Of a stretch of 64,000 nt of DNA, positions 26,522 through 41,359 are shown in pieces (within the stretch, counting starts at the first letter, position 1; the number at the start of each line of letters is the position of its first letter). The DNA lies in the NCBI RefSeq assembly GCF_002797415.1, contig NZ_KZ454944.1:271745-335744 (forward strand), read 5' to 3'. Source of the DNA: Bacillus alkalisoli. Its GTDB lineage: Bacteria > Bacillota > Bacilli > Bacillales > Bacillaceae_I. The notes under the pieces are model-generated. The model saw only the letters and a list, made by a program, of their open reading frames with translations. It made no database searches and had not been told where the DNA came from. The translations under genes and the position numbers were made by a program.

Positions 26522-28762
26522 ATGAAAAAGACAAACTGGATTCTACTAATCGCGACAATAACGATGTTAGCGAGCCCAGTAACAACAAACGCCAACCAAC
26601 CGAAATATCCAGAAAGACCGCCAATACCGGTAACAAATCCATATCATGAGGAAGAAGAACAAACAATCATCCTCATGGTCGAAGAAGCAGAACACGCAAA
26701 AATGGCCGAACTTATCAAAACGAAATACCCAAACATCACATTAAGACGTACATACACCGCGGTTTTTTACGGGTTTTCCGTTCATGGCCCGCGTCTAGAC
26801 ATCGAAAAGCTTCTACAAGAAAAAGGAGTCATCGATGCCACACCGGTTTCTATTTATAAGCCGCACATAAATGAAAGTGTGCCGTTTATCGGTGGCGAGG
26901 AAATCCGAAGCATCCTCGATGAAAATGGCATCCGTCTTTCCGGAAAAGGAGTAAAGGTCGGAGTCATCGACACCGGTATTGATTACGAACATCCTGACCT
27001 TCGCAAAAACTACGGTGGCGGCTACGATTTTGTAGACGAGGACAAAGACCCGATGGAAACAAAGCGCGGACAAGGTATGCCAACCAACCACGGGACCCAC
27101 GTTTCAGGCATCATAGCAGCAAACGGAAAAATCCGTGGAGTTGCCCCTGATGCCGAAATTATTGCCTACAGAGCACTCGGTCCAGGAGGTCATGGATCAA
27201 GCGAAAATGTTATCGCCGCAATCGAAAAGGCTATATACGACAAAGTCGATGTACTTAACCTGTCACTAGGCAACACGATAAACGGACCAGACTGGCCAAC
27301 TAGTCTTGCGCTCGACAAAGCGGTAGAAAAAGGAGTAATTGCCGTCACTTCAAGTGGAAACGCTGGCCCAAATTTATGGACAGTTGGATCGCCTGGCACG
27401 TCAGCGAAAGCTATTTCCGTTGGTGCCTCAACTCCGCCACTTAACATCCCACACATTAAGCCAATTTTTTCTCGGAAAGAAATTGAAATGAACCCGCTTC
27501 AAGGCTCGGCGATGTGGGACTTTAATTTAAAACCAGTAAGCTTCACCTACGCCAATCTTGGCTACAGGGAAGACATGAAAGACGCAAAAGGTAAAATTGT
27601 GTTAGTGGAGCGCGGAAAGATTCCATTTGTCGAAAAAGCGGTGAATGCAAAAGAAGCAGGGGCGACTGCCCTTATTATATATAACAACATGGAGGGTAAT
27701 TTTTTCGGTGGGTTAGACATGGACTTTGACTTGCCGGTTGTTTCCATTTCAAAAGAAGATGGTCAACACTTGCGTGAACAATGGGAGAAAAAACGCACGC
27801 TCCTTACAACTACTTATAAATGGCACAAAGACGACATTGCTTCGTTCAGTTCGCGCGGACCAGTCACGCATACGTGGGGAATCAAGCCAGATGTTGTCGC
27901 GCCAGGAGTGGCTATTGATAGTACCGTTCCTAATGGTTACATGGCAATGCAAGGAACAAGCATGGCAGCACCACATGTAGCAGGGGCTAGTGCGCTGTTA
28001 AAGCAAGCGCATCCTGAGTGGGGTCCGGAAGAAGTGAAAGCAGCACTTATGAATACATCCAAGTTGTTAACAAGGGAGGATGGCTCGCTCTATTCGGTAT
28101 TGGAACAGGGGACGGGAAGGATTCAACTAAAGCAAGCGATAGAAACAAATTCACTTATATATCCTGGCTCGCTTCATTACGGCTTTTTTCAAAAAAAAGA
28201 GGCACGTTTGAAGAAAGAAGTAGAGGTGCAAGTGAAAAATGTGTCGGAGGAGCCGCTTCACTATTCGTTTGAAACGCCGCCGGATAAGAAGGAGTTAGAC
28301 TGGGTGGTGCCGATGAAGTTCACGTTGCAACCGAACGAGGTGAAGACGGTTGCGATTTCGCTGGACATTCAGCCGAAGTTAGAGGATGTTGGGATGCATG
28401 AAGGGCACTTATTAGTGAATGCGAACAACCAGCAAATAAGGTTGCCGTACTTATATATTATCGAGGAGCCGAATTATCCGAGGATTCAAGGGTTTCAGTT
28501 TGGATATGGAGACAAAGAAGAGGCATATCAATATGAAGTGTATTTGCCAGAGGGTGCTGAAGAGATGGGGATTGCTTTGTATGAACAGGACACGTTGCAT
28601 TTTATCAGTTATCTTGACTGGGAGCGCGATGTCCCGCGCGGTATGTTTAAAAAAGAGATCCCGAGTGAGCGTATACCGGTGAAAGGGCTCGTGAAGGCAG
28701 TGATTTTTGCGAAGAAGGGTGAGAAAGAGGATAGTATTTCGGTGGATTTGTATTTTGATTAG
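26522..28762 (+). CDS. vpr: secreted subtilisin-family (S8) serine protease, Vpr-like
   Basis: Exported protease of 746 residues. A signal peptide (1-24, ending NA) is followed by an inhibitor I9-like propeptide (about 45-110), then a subtilisin domain with catalytic Asp in VGVIDTGIDYEHPD, His in NHGTHVSGI and Ser in QGTSMAAPHVAG. A PA-domain insertion (about 365-445) precedes the Ser, as in Vpr and C5a-peptidase types. The C-terminal ~200 residues form a beta-rich tail. The first two in-frame start codons overlap the site AGAGGTG, so the ATG at 26522 is used. The symbol is by resemblance only. Confidence 0.88.
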   Translation: MKKTNWILLIATITMLASPVTTNANQPKYPERPPIPVTNPYHEEEEQTIILMVEEAEHAKMAELIKTKYPNITLRRTYTAVFYGFSVHGPRLDIEKLLQEKGVIDATPVSIYKPHINESVPFIGGEEIRSILDENGIRLSGKGVKVGVIDTGIDYEHPDLRKNYGGGYDFVDEDKDPMETKRGQGMPTNHGTHVSGIIAANGKIRGVAPDAEIIAYRALGPGGHGSSENVIAAIEKAIYDKVDVLNLSLGNTINGPDWPTSLALDKAVEKGVIAVTSSGNAGPNLWTVGSPGTSAKAISVGASTPPLNIPHIKPIFSRKEIEMNPLQGSAMWDFNLKPVSFTYANLGYREDMKDAKGKIVLVERGKIPFVEKAVNAKEAGATALIIYNNMEGNFFGGLDMDFDLPVVSISKEDGQHLREQWEKKRTLLTTTYKWHKDDIASFSSRGPVTHTWGIKPDVVAPGVAIDSTVPNGYMAMQGTSMAAPHVAGASALLKQAHPEWGPEEVKAALMNTSKLLTREDGSLYSVLEQGTGRIQLKQAIETNSLIYPGSLHYGFFQKKEARLKKEVEVQVKNVSEEPLHYSFETPPDKKELDWVVPMKFTLQPNEVKTVAISLDIQPKLEDVGMHEGHLLVNANNQQIRLPYLYIIEEPNYPRIQGFQFGYGDKEEAYQYEVYLPEGAEEMGIALYEQDTLHFISYLDWERDVPRGMFKKEIPSERIPVKGLVKAVIFAKKGEKEDSISVDLYFD

Positions 28763-28837
28763 GGGTTAGTGGTCGGGTGGTTATGAATTCAAAAGGCTGA
28801 TTTGCTGGTTTTTTAGTGTAAAGGGTCGTGGTGAAGG

Positions 28838-29545
28838 TAGCCAAGTCCGTTATACAGGGAAAAAGAGTCGGTAACGTTCTTGAGAGAGTCGATCAAGGCC
28901 GTTATACAAAGAAAAAGAGTGGGTAACGTACTTGAGAGAGTGGTTCAAGGCCGTTATACAAAGAAAAAGAGTGTAAAACGGTCATGAGAGAGTCGATCAA
29001 GGCCGTTATACAGGGAAAAAGAGTGGGTAACGTACTTGAGAGAGTGGTTCAAGGCCGTTATACAAAGAAAAAGAGTGTAAAACGGTCATGAGAGAGTCGA
29101 TCAAGGCCGTTATACAGGGAAAAAGAGTGGGTAACGTTCTTGAGAGAGTGGTTCAAGGCCGTTATACAGGGAAAAAGAGTGGGTAACGTTCTTGGGGGAG
29201 TGGTTCAAGGCCGTTATACAGGGAAAAAGAGTCGGTAACGTTCTTGAGAGAGTCGATCAAGGCCGTTATGCAGGGAAAAAGAGTGGGTAACGGTCTTGAG
29301 AGAGTAGTTCAAGGCCGTTATACAGGGAAAAAGAGTGGGTAACGGTCTTGGGAGAGTAGTTCAAGGCCGTTATACAGGGAAAAAGAGTCGGTAACGGTCT
29401 TGAGAGAGTCGATCAAGGCCGTTATACAGGGAAAAAGAGTGGGTAACGTTCTTGAGAGAGTAGTTCAGGGCCGTTTTACAAAGAAAAATAGTAGAAAACG
29501 GTCTTGAGAAAGTCAGCCAAGCCCATTTTGCATATAAATAAGCAA
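28838..29545. repeat. 52-bp phased array D (GGCCGTTATACA...GGTAACG)
   Basis: CCGTTATAC words start at 28847, 28899, 28951, 29003 and so on to 29471, exactly 12 x 52 bp, so 13 units plus a decayed 14th. Units read GGCCGTTATACAGGGAAAAA, then GAGTGGGTAACG(G/T), TCTTGAGAGAG and a GGTTCAA end. CCGTTA can pair with TAACGG; in the last unit both arms change to CCGTTTT and AAAACGG. The period equals that of arrays B1 and B2, though the sequence is unrelated. It lies between vpr and the atp operon. Confidence 0.95.
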
Positions 29546-29973
29546 CAAAAACAGTCTAACTTTTCATAATCTTCTATTATAATAACATCACATTTCACTC
29601 AGGGTCATGCGACCTCCATCCTGACACAAAATGTTCACAATTTTGCAACCAAGATGTAAGATGTGTCATGGTAAAATGAAAAAGGCTCAAAAAAGTCGCA
29701 CAATTTCATCAACATCTAATGAATGACAAAAGTGAAATGTTACCAAGAAAACTTTGTCGACTTTTTCTGCATAACACATTGACATTGACATATCGCTATT
29801 GTATGCTTACAAAGGGTATAAAATGATAAGGTTTTCATCGTACTCATGTCAACGTTTTGGTACATATTTTCATCATTTTTCATGCCTCATTTGAACAAGG
29901 CAAAACCTTAACCTAGAACAACACCGCAAACCTGTTCAGAGGTAGCCTCGACCACACATAATGGGGTGATCAC
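29546..29973 (+). promoter_or_regulatory. atp operon upstream region
   Basis: Best promoter: TTGACA (29779-29784), 17 bp, TATGCT (29802-29807). A second TTGACA is adjacent at 29785. An extended -10 TGGTAAAAT at 29669-29677 is a possible upstream start. AAAAAGTCG (about 29691) and CGACTTTTT (about 29757) could form a long-range stem. No gene is seen. Confidence 0.5.
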
Positions 29974-30195
29974 ATGCGTAACGATAAACGCCGCCCTTTC
30001 CAAGCAATGGCCCTTATGTCTGCAATTCTCTCATACTTAGTCGGTCCAACATTAGTAGGATTGTTTGGGGGAAAGTGGCTAGATGGATTTTTAGGAACTT
30101 CGCCGTTGTTTCTTGTTATCGGTCTACTACTCGGACTTGCAACTGGAATTCTAGGAGTCTTTTACCTAGTTCGACAATTTTCTTCAGGAGAGTAA
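29974..30195 (+). CDS. atpZ: AtpZ, small ATP synthase-associated membrane protein
   Basis: A 73-residue protein with two hydrophobic helices (about 14-33 and 43-65), matching the AtpZ/AtpI family: FLGTSPLFLVIGLLLGLATGILG is the usual second helix. In alkaliphilic Bacillus, AtpZ with AtpI has been linked to magnesium supply and synthase assembly. It is the first gene of the operon, 6 bp before atpI. GGGGTGAT precedes the ATG. B. subtilis has only atpI at this place as far as I recall. Confidence 0.85.
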   Translation: MRNDKRRPFQAMALMSAILSYLVGPTLVGLFGGKWLDGFLGTSPLFLVIGLLLGLATGILGVFYLVRQFSSGE

Positions 30196-30201
30196 ACAAC
30201 T

Positions 30202-30585
30202 ATGCCTGATTCTAAAGTAATGCTAATACGCCATACGAGGTATTTTCTTTTTTTGTTAGCCTTGTATGTAGTAGGATGGGGTTTTACCTCATATCAAGAT
30301 GTGTTTCTAGGACTGATTCTCGGAACGGCTCTTAGTTACTACAATCATTGGTTTTTGTATCGTAAAGTGAAGAAGTTAGGAGAAATCGCTGCAAACGGTG
30401 GCAGAATGATGGGAATCGGAACTGTTTCTCGGATGGCACTAGCAGTACTCGCAGTTATGATTGCGACAAAATATCCTGAATACTTACATCTTTACGCCGT
30501 AATCATTGGGATCGTGACATCTTATATTGTCATAATCATAGATTCATTTGTAAGAATTTTCACAACTAGTGGGGAAGAGAGGTGA
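30202..30585 (+). CDS. atpI: ATP synthase protein I
   Basis: A 127-residue membrane protein with four predicted helices, encoded ahead of the synthase subunits. It is not part of the enzyme but helps assemble the c-ring. FLGLILGTALSYYNHWFLYRK is typical of the family. The ATG follows AGGAGAG at the end of atpZ, and atpB starts 6 bp later, so it is tightly packed in the operon. Confidence 0.9.
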   Translation: MPDSKVMLIRHTRYFLFLLALYVVGWGFTSYQDVFLGLILGTALSYYNHWFLYRKVKKLGEIAANGGRMMGIGTVSRMALAVLAVMIATKYPEYLHLYAVIIGIVTSYIVIIIDSFVRIFTTSGEER

Positions 30586-31335
<750 letters not shown>

Positions 31336-31342
31336 TTTATAA

Positions 31343-31603
<261 letters not shown>

Positions 31604-31647
31604 TTTTAGTAAAAAAATTAAATTCTACCAATTTGGTTCCATAAAGT

Positions 31648-31787
31648 GGCGAAGTCAGTCTCACACGAGAACCTTCGCCTTTCCTTTATAGGATGAAATT
31701 GGACAAACCTTTGAGCAAAAATCAACTTGGTTTTTTACCAAGTTTTTAGAAAAAAGCATGTGATACTTGGTACCTTACCAAGTTTTT
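31648..31787 (+). promoter_or_regulatory. three hairpins between atpE and atpF
   Basis: GGCGAAG/CTTCGCC (31648-31654 with 31673-31679), then two terminator-like hairpins with identical stems: AACTTGGT/ACCAAGTT (31724-31731 with 31737-31744) and ACTTGGT/ACCAAGT (31765-31771 with 31777-31783), each followed by 4-5 T. The 266-bp gap is the largest in this operon. Partial termination or 3'-end protection of the atpE message would help make the many c subunits needed per enzyme. Confidence 0.7.
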
Positions 31788-31833
31788 GTTTGTCAAAAAT
31801 AAGCCATACACCACAAAGGTAAGTTGGCGTTAA

Positions 31834-32936
<1,103 letters not shown>

Positions 32937-32939
32937 TAG

Positions 32940-34469
<1,530 letters not shown>

Positions 34470-34480
34470 TATAACTCAGT

Positions 34481-34535
34481 GACGTTGCCATAGGTAGAAA
34501 AGATTCGTACGACTTTTTTCTACTATGGCACGTCG
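34481..34535 (+). other. 55-nt hairpin between atpA and atpG
   Basis: GACG-TTGCCATAG-TAGAAAA folds on TTTTTCTA-CTATGGCA-CGTC, a stem of about 20 bp with a few bulges. No T tract follows, so mRNA stabilisation or processing is likelier than termination. Confidence 0.65.
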
Positions 34536-34561
34536 CCATGAAAAGGTACAAAAGGTGGTGA

Positions 34562-35434
<873 letters not shown>

Positions 35435-35485
35435 AACTTAGAACCGATTCGGTTTCATTTTTATAAAAAAAATCAGAGCCATTAG

Positions 35486-36943
<1,458 letters not shown>

Positions 36944-36947
36944 TTAA

Positions 36948-37370
<423 letters not shown>

Positions 37371-37390
37371 TTAAATTGATTGATCATACT

Positions 37391-37433
37391 AACCCCGCTG
37401 GCCTGCACATGATGCAGATCGGCGGGGTTTTTG
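37391..37433 (+). terminator. intrinsic terminator of the atp operon
   Basis: AACCCCGC (37391-37398) pairs with GCGGGGTT (37422-37429), with inner CTGCA/TGCAG pairing, then five T. Confidence 0.92.
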
Positions 37434-37497
37434 TATTTTAAAATTAAGTAATCCATAATATATGATATGGCTTAAAATATTTTGTTACAGAGGTCAA

Positions 37498-37522
37498 CCC
37501 CCAACCCCCAACCCCCAACCCC
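37498..37522 (-). repeat. C-rich repeat, G-quadruplex-type run on the - strand
   Basis: Four C tracts (5, 5, 5 and 4) separated by AA. The complementary strand reads GGGGTTGGGGG three times over, a good quadruplex motif. It lies in an otherwise featureless ~400-bp gap between the atp operon and the kinase-like gene. Confidence 0.7.
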
Positions 37523-37839
37523 TTAAAATTCGTATCAAATGTTTTGGAAAATGAAATTTAGGAAATATATAACATATGTTCTAATTATTCTAGCAAAAAA
37601 GAAATGGATATTGAGCTGGGATTATCTCTTACTATCTACTAAGAAGATGTACATTGTTTTTAAATTAAAATCCTAATCTTCCTAAAAAATCATATACATC
37701 AAAACATTCGCTGAAGTTGTACAAGTAGATTAATACAACGATACCCATTACACTTACATTAACCTAAGCAAAGTAACAATAACTTAAATCTCTTGAACTA
37801 CTAAATTGGATGGCCAAACTAAACTTAGAGGAGAAGAAT

Positions 37840-38934
37840 ATGCCGAAAATAGAGCTTCCCTATCATACCCTTCCTTTCCCTGTATTTACTATAGATAATA
37901 ACTTTAATGTACTCAAATCATCTGAAGTAGTCATACGAAATTTTCCAAGAGTAGAAAACTTCTTAGAAATAGTCGATAGGAAAAATCACTTAAAACTAAA
38001 AAATGCACTCATCAAAAATAAGAATAAAATTGAGCTAAACCTACTAGGGATTCACAACCAACCAATTTTGTATGATGTATATTTACAAAAAGCCAAATCA
38101 GAAATGACTTTTCTATATTGCATTAAAAAACAGCCGAGATCGCAGCATATTAATTCAGTTAAGAAGAGTAAGGAAAAACGTATGGAAAAAGAAATTTTGT
38201 CCATTCAAGAATCAATGGATGAACTTATATTTACTAATTGGAAAATGGAAAACGATTCACTATTACACAACGAAAGCGCAAGATCTAACAAATTTGCCAA
38301 CTCAATTGCCGATGAATTACAAGGTTCACTTCTAAGCCTTCGAGGATATATGCAACTAGTAAAACCACAATTAGAAGGGTTCGATGAAATAAACGAGGTA
38401 AATGGTGCATTGCAAGAAATAAATAGAGCAAACAACTTAATAAACCAGTACATTTCTACAACAAATACAACCAAGCTGATAAAGGAACATGTGAACATAC
38501 AGCATTTAATAAGTGAGTGTGTCGCTTCTTTTACCCCAGAAGCGGAAAAAATCAATTGCCAGATTCATTACATGAAAAAAGAAATTTTGCCCGCCATATA
38601 TATAGATGCTAAACAAATAAAACAAGTAATCCTAAACATTTTGAGAAATGCTCTAGACTCCATTAAACAAAGTAAAACAATAGAAAACGGTCTTATAGAA
38701 ATAACGACGAAAGTAGAGTCAAATTGTATCATTATCTCAATCGAAGAAAATGGCTCACAAATAAAAGAGGTTTTGGAAAAAAACACGATCAAAGCTTCCA
38801 ACCCTCAAACTAAACAAAAAGTGAAAAGTTTATCTCTCTCTCTTAAAATTATGAAGCAACACGACGGAACAATTGACCAAGTAACCTCTGGCGAAAATGG
38901 ATCTACTTTTTTATTAAAGCTTCCACTTAGCTAG
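37840..38934 (+). CDS. histidine-kinase-like protein with degenerate catalytic motifs
   Basis: A 364-residue soluble protein with a PAS-like N-terminus (about 5-100), a charged linker and a HisKA-HATPase_c module like that of sporulation sensor kinases. Helix 1 reads SIADELQGSLLSLRGYMQL, where kinases have SIAHEIRNPL, so the phospho-accepting His is Asp. The N box is kept (QVILNILRNALDS), but the G1 box is IEENGSQI and the GTGLGL G2 box reads KSLSLSLKI, all glycines lost. Catalysis is unlikely. GAGGAG precedes the ATG at 37840; an in-frame ATG at 37810 is poorer. The frame is intact, so it is probably a functional pseudokinase. Confidence 0.8.
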   Translation: MPKIELPYHTLPFPVFTIDNNFNVLKSSEVVIRNFPRVENFLEIVDRKNHLKLKNALIKNKNKIELNLLGIHNQPILYDVYLQKAKSEMTFLYCIKKQPRSQHINSVKKSKEKRMEKEILSIQESMDELIFTNWKMENDSLLHNESARSNKFANSIADELQGSLLSLRGYMQLVKPQLEGFDEINEVNGALQEINRANNLINQYISTTNTTKLIKEHVNIQHLISECVASFTPEAEKINCQIHYMKKEILPAIYIDAKQIKQVILNILRNALDSIKQSKTIENGLIEITTKVESNCIIISIEENGSQIKEVLEKNTIKASNPQTKQKVKSLSLSLKIMKQHDGTIDQVTSGENGSTFLLKLPLS

Positions 38935-39050
38935 TAAAGAGAGGTAGGAGTTAAATCAACACCCTAACAAACTTCACCACGACCAACCAAAACAACCTTC
39001 AATAACCTAAAGGAAATTTACGCCCGTCTTCGATTTTTTTAAAAAACCTG

Positions 39051-39090
39051 CTGGGATCAGACCCCAAGGCAGGTTTTTTTGCACTCTCAC
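39051..39090 (+). terminator. intrinsic terminator after the kinase-like gene
   Basis: AAAAAACCTGC (39051-39061) pairs with GCAGGTTTTTTT (39079-39090), with an inner TGGG/CCCA stem. The loop contains GGGATCAGACCCC, similar to GGGTCTGACCCC at 62654. Confidence 0.85.
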
Positions 39091-39195
39091 ATGTGAAATA
39101 ACAAACAAACCCTCTCCATCCGCTCAATCGAGTATGTTATTCTTTTGACGATATAATTAGAATTAATTTAATTTACACAAGCATCCCTTATCATG

Positions 39196-39224
39196 TCGAC
39201 ACAGATATTGGGATTTGGTATAAT
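39196..39224 (+). promoter_or_regulatory. SigA promoter of the nuo operon
   Basis: TCGACA (39196-39201), 17 bp, TATAAT (39219-39224), with an extended TGG just before the -10. The leader would be about 65 nt. Confidence 0.7.
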
Positions 39225-39293
39225 TGTTATCGGTTACATATTCAAATATTGAGAGCAGTCTGAAAAATATAATGGACTTCGGAGGGGGCGGAC

Positions 39294-39668
39294 ATGAATC
39301 TACTAAACTTATATCAAAATAGCTATATGATAGTATTCGTGTTTTTAACGTTAGGAGTATTACTTCCAGTCGTAGCGCTTGCAATAGGAAGAGTGTTACG
39401 TCCGCATGCACCGAGCACAGCAAAACAAACGACTTATGAGAGTGGTATCGATCCATTCCACGACTCACGCGTACAATTCAACGTACGTTACTACATTTTC
39501 GCATTACTATTTGTCATATTCGATGTAGAAACAGTATTTCTATATCCATGGGCAGTAGCATACGACCAACTAGGCATCTTCGCACTAATTGAAATGCTTA
39601 TCTTCGTTGTCATGTTACTAATCGGACTTATTTATGCTTGGAAGAAGAAGGTGTTAAAATGGACCTAA
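39294..39668 (+). CDS. nuoA: NADH-quinone oxidoreductase subunit A
   Basis: Small membrane subunit of complex I near the quinone site. The 124 residues have three helices and the conserved loop [20 protein letters not shown], followed by [25 protein letters not shown] precedes the ATG. It is the first gene of the 11-gene nuo operon, and its end overlaps nuoB by 10 bp. Confidence 0.95.
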   Translation: MNLLNLYQNSYMIVFVFLTLGVLLPVVALAIGRVLRPHAPSTAKQTTYESGIDPFHDSRVQFNVRYYIFALLFVIFDVETVFLYPWAVAYDQLGIFALIEMLIFVVMLLIGLIYAWKKKVLKWT

Positions 39669-40180
39669 AAGAGATGAACCTCGAAAATATCTCGCCAGAA
39701 GAAATGGAAGAACTGCGTCAAACAGTATTCCTAACAACATTAGAAGAAGTAAAAGCTTGGGCACGAAGCAACTCTTTATGGCCGATGACATTCGGTTTAG
39801 CTTGTTGTGCCATCGAAATGATGGGAGTAGGTTCTTCCCATTACGACTTGGATCGTTTCGGATCGTTTTTCCGTACTTCTCCAAGACAATCTGACTGTAT
39901 GATTGTTTCAGGTACCGTTACGAAAAAAATGGCACCTGTCCTAAAACGTCTTTACGACCAAATGCCTGAGCCGAAATGGGTAATTGCAATGGGGTCCTGT
40001 GCAACAGCTGGCGGTCCGTACATTAAATCCTACGCAGTAGTGAAGGGTGTCGACCAAATAGTACCAGTTGATGTTTACATTCCAGGATGTCCACCAAACC
40101 CAGCGGCTCTTATTTATGGAATTAATAAATTACGCGAGAAAATTCGCTACGAAGCAAAGACTGGGAAGAAGGTGATCTAG
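39659..40180 (+). CDS. nuoB: NADH-quinone oxidoreductase subunit B
   Basis: Carries the terminal cluster N2 that reduces quinone. The 173 residues show the ligand cysteines in [21 protein letters not shown] and PGCPPNP. The ATG at 39659 follows AGAAGGTG within nuoA; an upstream in-frame TTG is less likely. An N-terminal acidic stretch ([15 protein letters not shown]) precedes the domain. nuoC starts 3 bp after the stop. Confidence 0.96.
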   Translation: MDLKEMNLENISPEEMEELRQTVFLTTLEEVKAWARSNSLWPMTFGLACCAIEMMGVGSSHYDLDRFGSFFRTSPRQSDCMIVSGTVTKKMAPVLKRLYDQMPEPKWVIAMGSCATAGGPYIKSYAVVKGVDQIVPVDVYIPGCPPNPAALIYGINKLREKIRYEAKTGKKVI

Positions 40181-40183
40181 TCC

Positions 40184-41356
40184 ATGAGCGAAGAAAAAAG
40201 CTTAGAACAACAGAAAAAAGAAGCAGCAGAAAAAGCAAAAGCAGCAGCACTAGCTCGTAAACAAGCACGAGAAAACGCAGCAGCCAAAACTGAACAAACA
40301 ACTGAGCAAGACGCACCGGCTGTTGAGACGGAAGCTAGCCAACCGGCCGAAAACGCGGACTTAGCAAAAAAGAAAGCTGCAGCAGCCGCAAAAGCAAAAG
40401 CCGCAGCAGCAGCGAAAGCGAAAGCTGCAGCACTAGCGAAGAAAAACGGTGAAGAAGTTCCAGCAACAGCTGAAGTCGATTCAAGCGACGCAGGCGACGA
40501 CGAAAAAGCGAAGAAGATTGCAGCCGCAAAAGCAAAAGCAGCTGCAGCAGCGAAAGCAAAAGCCGCGGCACTAGCAAAGAAAAACGGCGACGCAGATACA
40601 GCTGTTTCATCCGATTCAGCAGAAGACGAAAAAGCGAAAAAAATCGCAGCAGCGAAAGCAAAAGCAGCAGCAGCTGCAAAAGCGAAAGCTGCAGCAAAAG
40701 CAAAACAAGAAGACGGAGCAGCCGCACCTGCAGGCGACTTAGCAGATGAAAAAGCAAAAGCAATTGCCGCTGCAAAAGCAAAGGCGAAAGCAGCCGCGGC
40801 CGCAAAAGCAAAAGCAGCTGCAGCAGCAAAAGGTGGAGCAACTTCGAGTGATGATGCACAAGCAGAAACAACACCATCGCCAAACCAAAAATATTTAGAC
40901 AAGTATGTCAAAGTAATAACAGATCACCTTGGAGTAGATGTATTAGAAGATTCCTATATCAACAACCTTTCTAAAGACGTTCCAACATTAGTCGTGAAGT
41001 TAGATGCTTACTATAAAGTAGCGGAATACATACGTTACAACGAGCAACTAAGCTTTGATTACTTATCAGAACATCACGGATCAGACTTTGAAACACATAT
41101 GGAAGTATACATGCACTTATATTCTTATAAAAACAATCAATCCGTAGCATTAAAAGTAAAGTTAGACCGCGACGAGCCGACCGTTCCTTCTGTTGTTCCT
41201 CTATGGGCAGGAGCAAACTGGCCAGAGCGTGAAAGTTTCGACTTACTTGGCATTAAGTTCACAGGTCATCCGAACTTAACGCGAATCATGATGCCGGACG
41301 ATTGGGTAGGACATCCGTTGCGCAAAGATTATGAGCCGTTCGATGTGGAGGTGTAG
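40184..41356 (+). CDS. nuoC: NADH-quinone oxidoreductase subunit C with long Ala/Lys-rich N-terminus
   Basis: The last ~160 residues of this 390-residue protein are the 30-kDa subunit ([19 protein letters not shown]...[20 protein letters not shown]). The first ~225 are low-complexity Ala/Lys/Glu, with blocks such as [19 protein letters not shown] repeated four or five times, separated by acidic linkers ([27 protein letters not shown]). The domain would be helical and basic, like histone-H1 tails; its role in complex I is unknown. Long charged N-termini occur in other Bacillus NuoC proteins. A good ribosome site (AGAAGGTGATC) supports the start. Confidence 0.92.
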   Translation: MSEEKSLEQQKKEAAEKAKAAALARKQARENAAAKTEQTTEQDAPAVETEASQPAENADLAKKKAAAAAKAKAAAAAKAKAAALAKKNGEEVPATAEVDSSDAGDDEKAKKIAAAKAKAAAAAKAKAAALAKKNGDADTAVSSDSAEDEKAKKIAAAKAKAAAAAKAKAAAKAKQEDGAAAPAGDLADEKAKAIAAAKAKAKAAAAAKAKAAAAAKGGATSSDDAQAETTPSPNQKYLDKYVKVITDHLGVDVLEDSYINNLSKDVPTLVVKLDAYYKVAEYIRYNEQLSFDYLSEHHGSDFETHMEVYMHLYSYKNNQSVALKVKLDRDEPTVPSVVPLWAGANWPERESFDLLGIKFTGHPNLTRIMMPDDWVGHPLRKDYEPFDVEV

Positions 41357-41359
41357 CAA

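Noticed and set aside
40177-40911. 244-residue - strand frame rich in AAAFAFAAA opposite nuoC
   Set aside because: It is the antisense of the Ala/Lys-rich nuoC extension; gca/aaa codons read backwards give tgc/ttt, hence the open frame.
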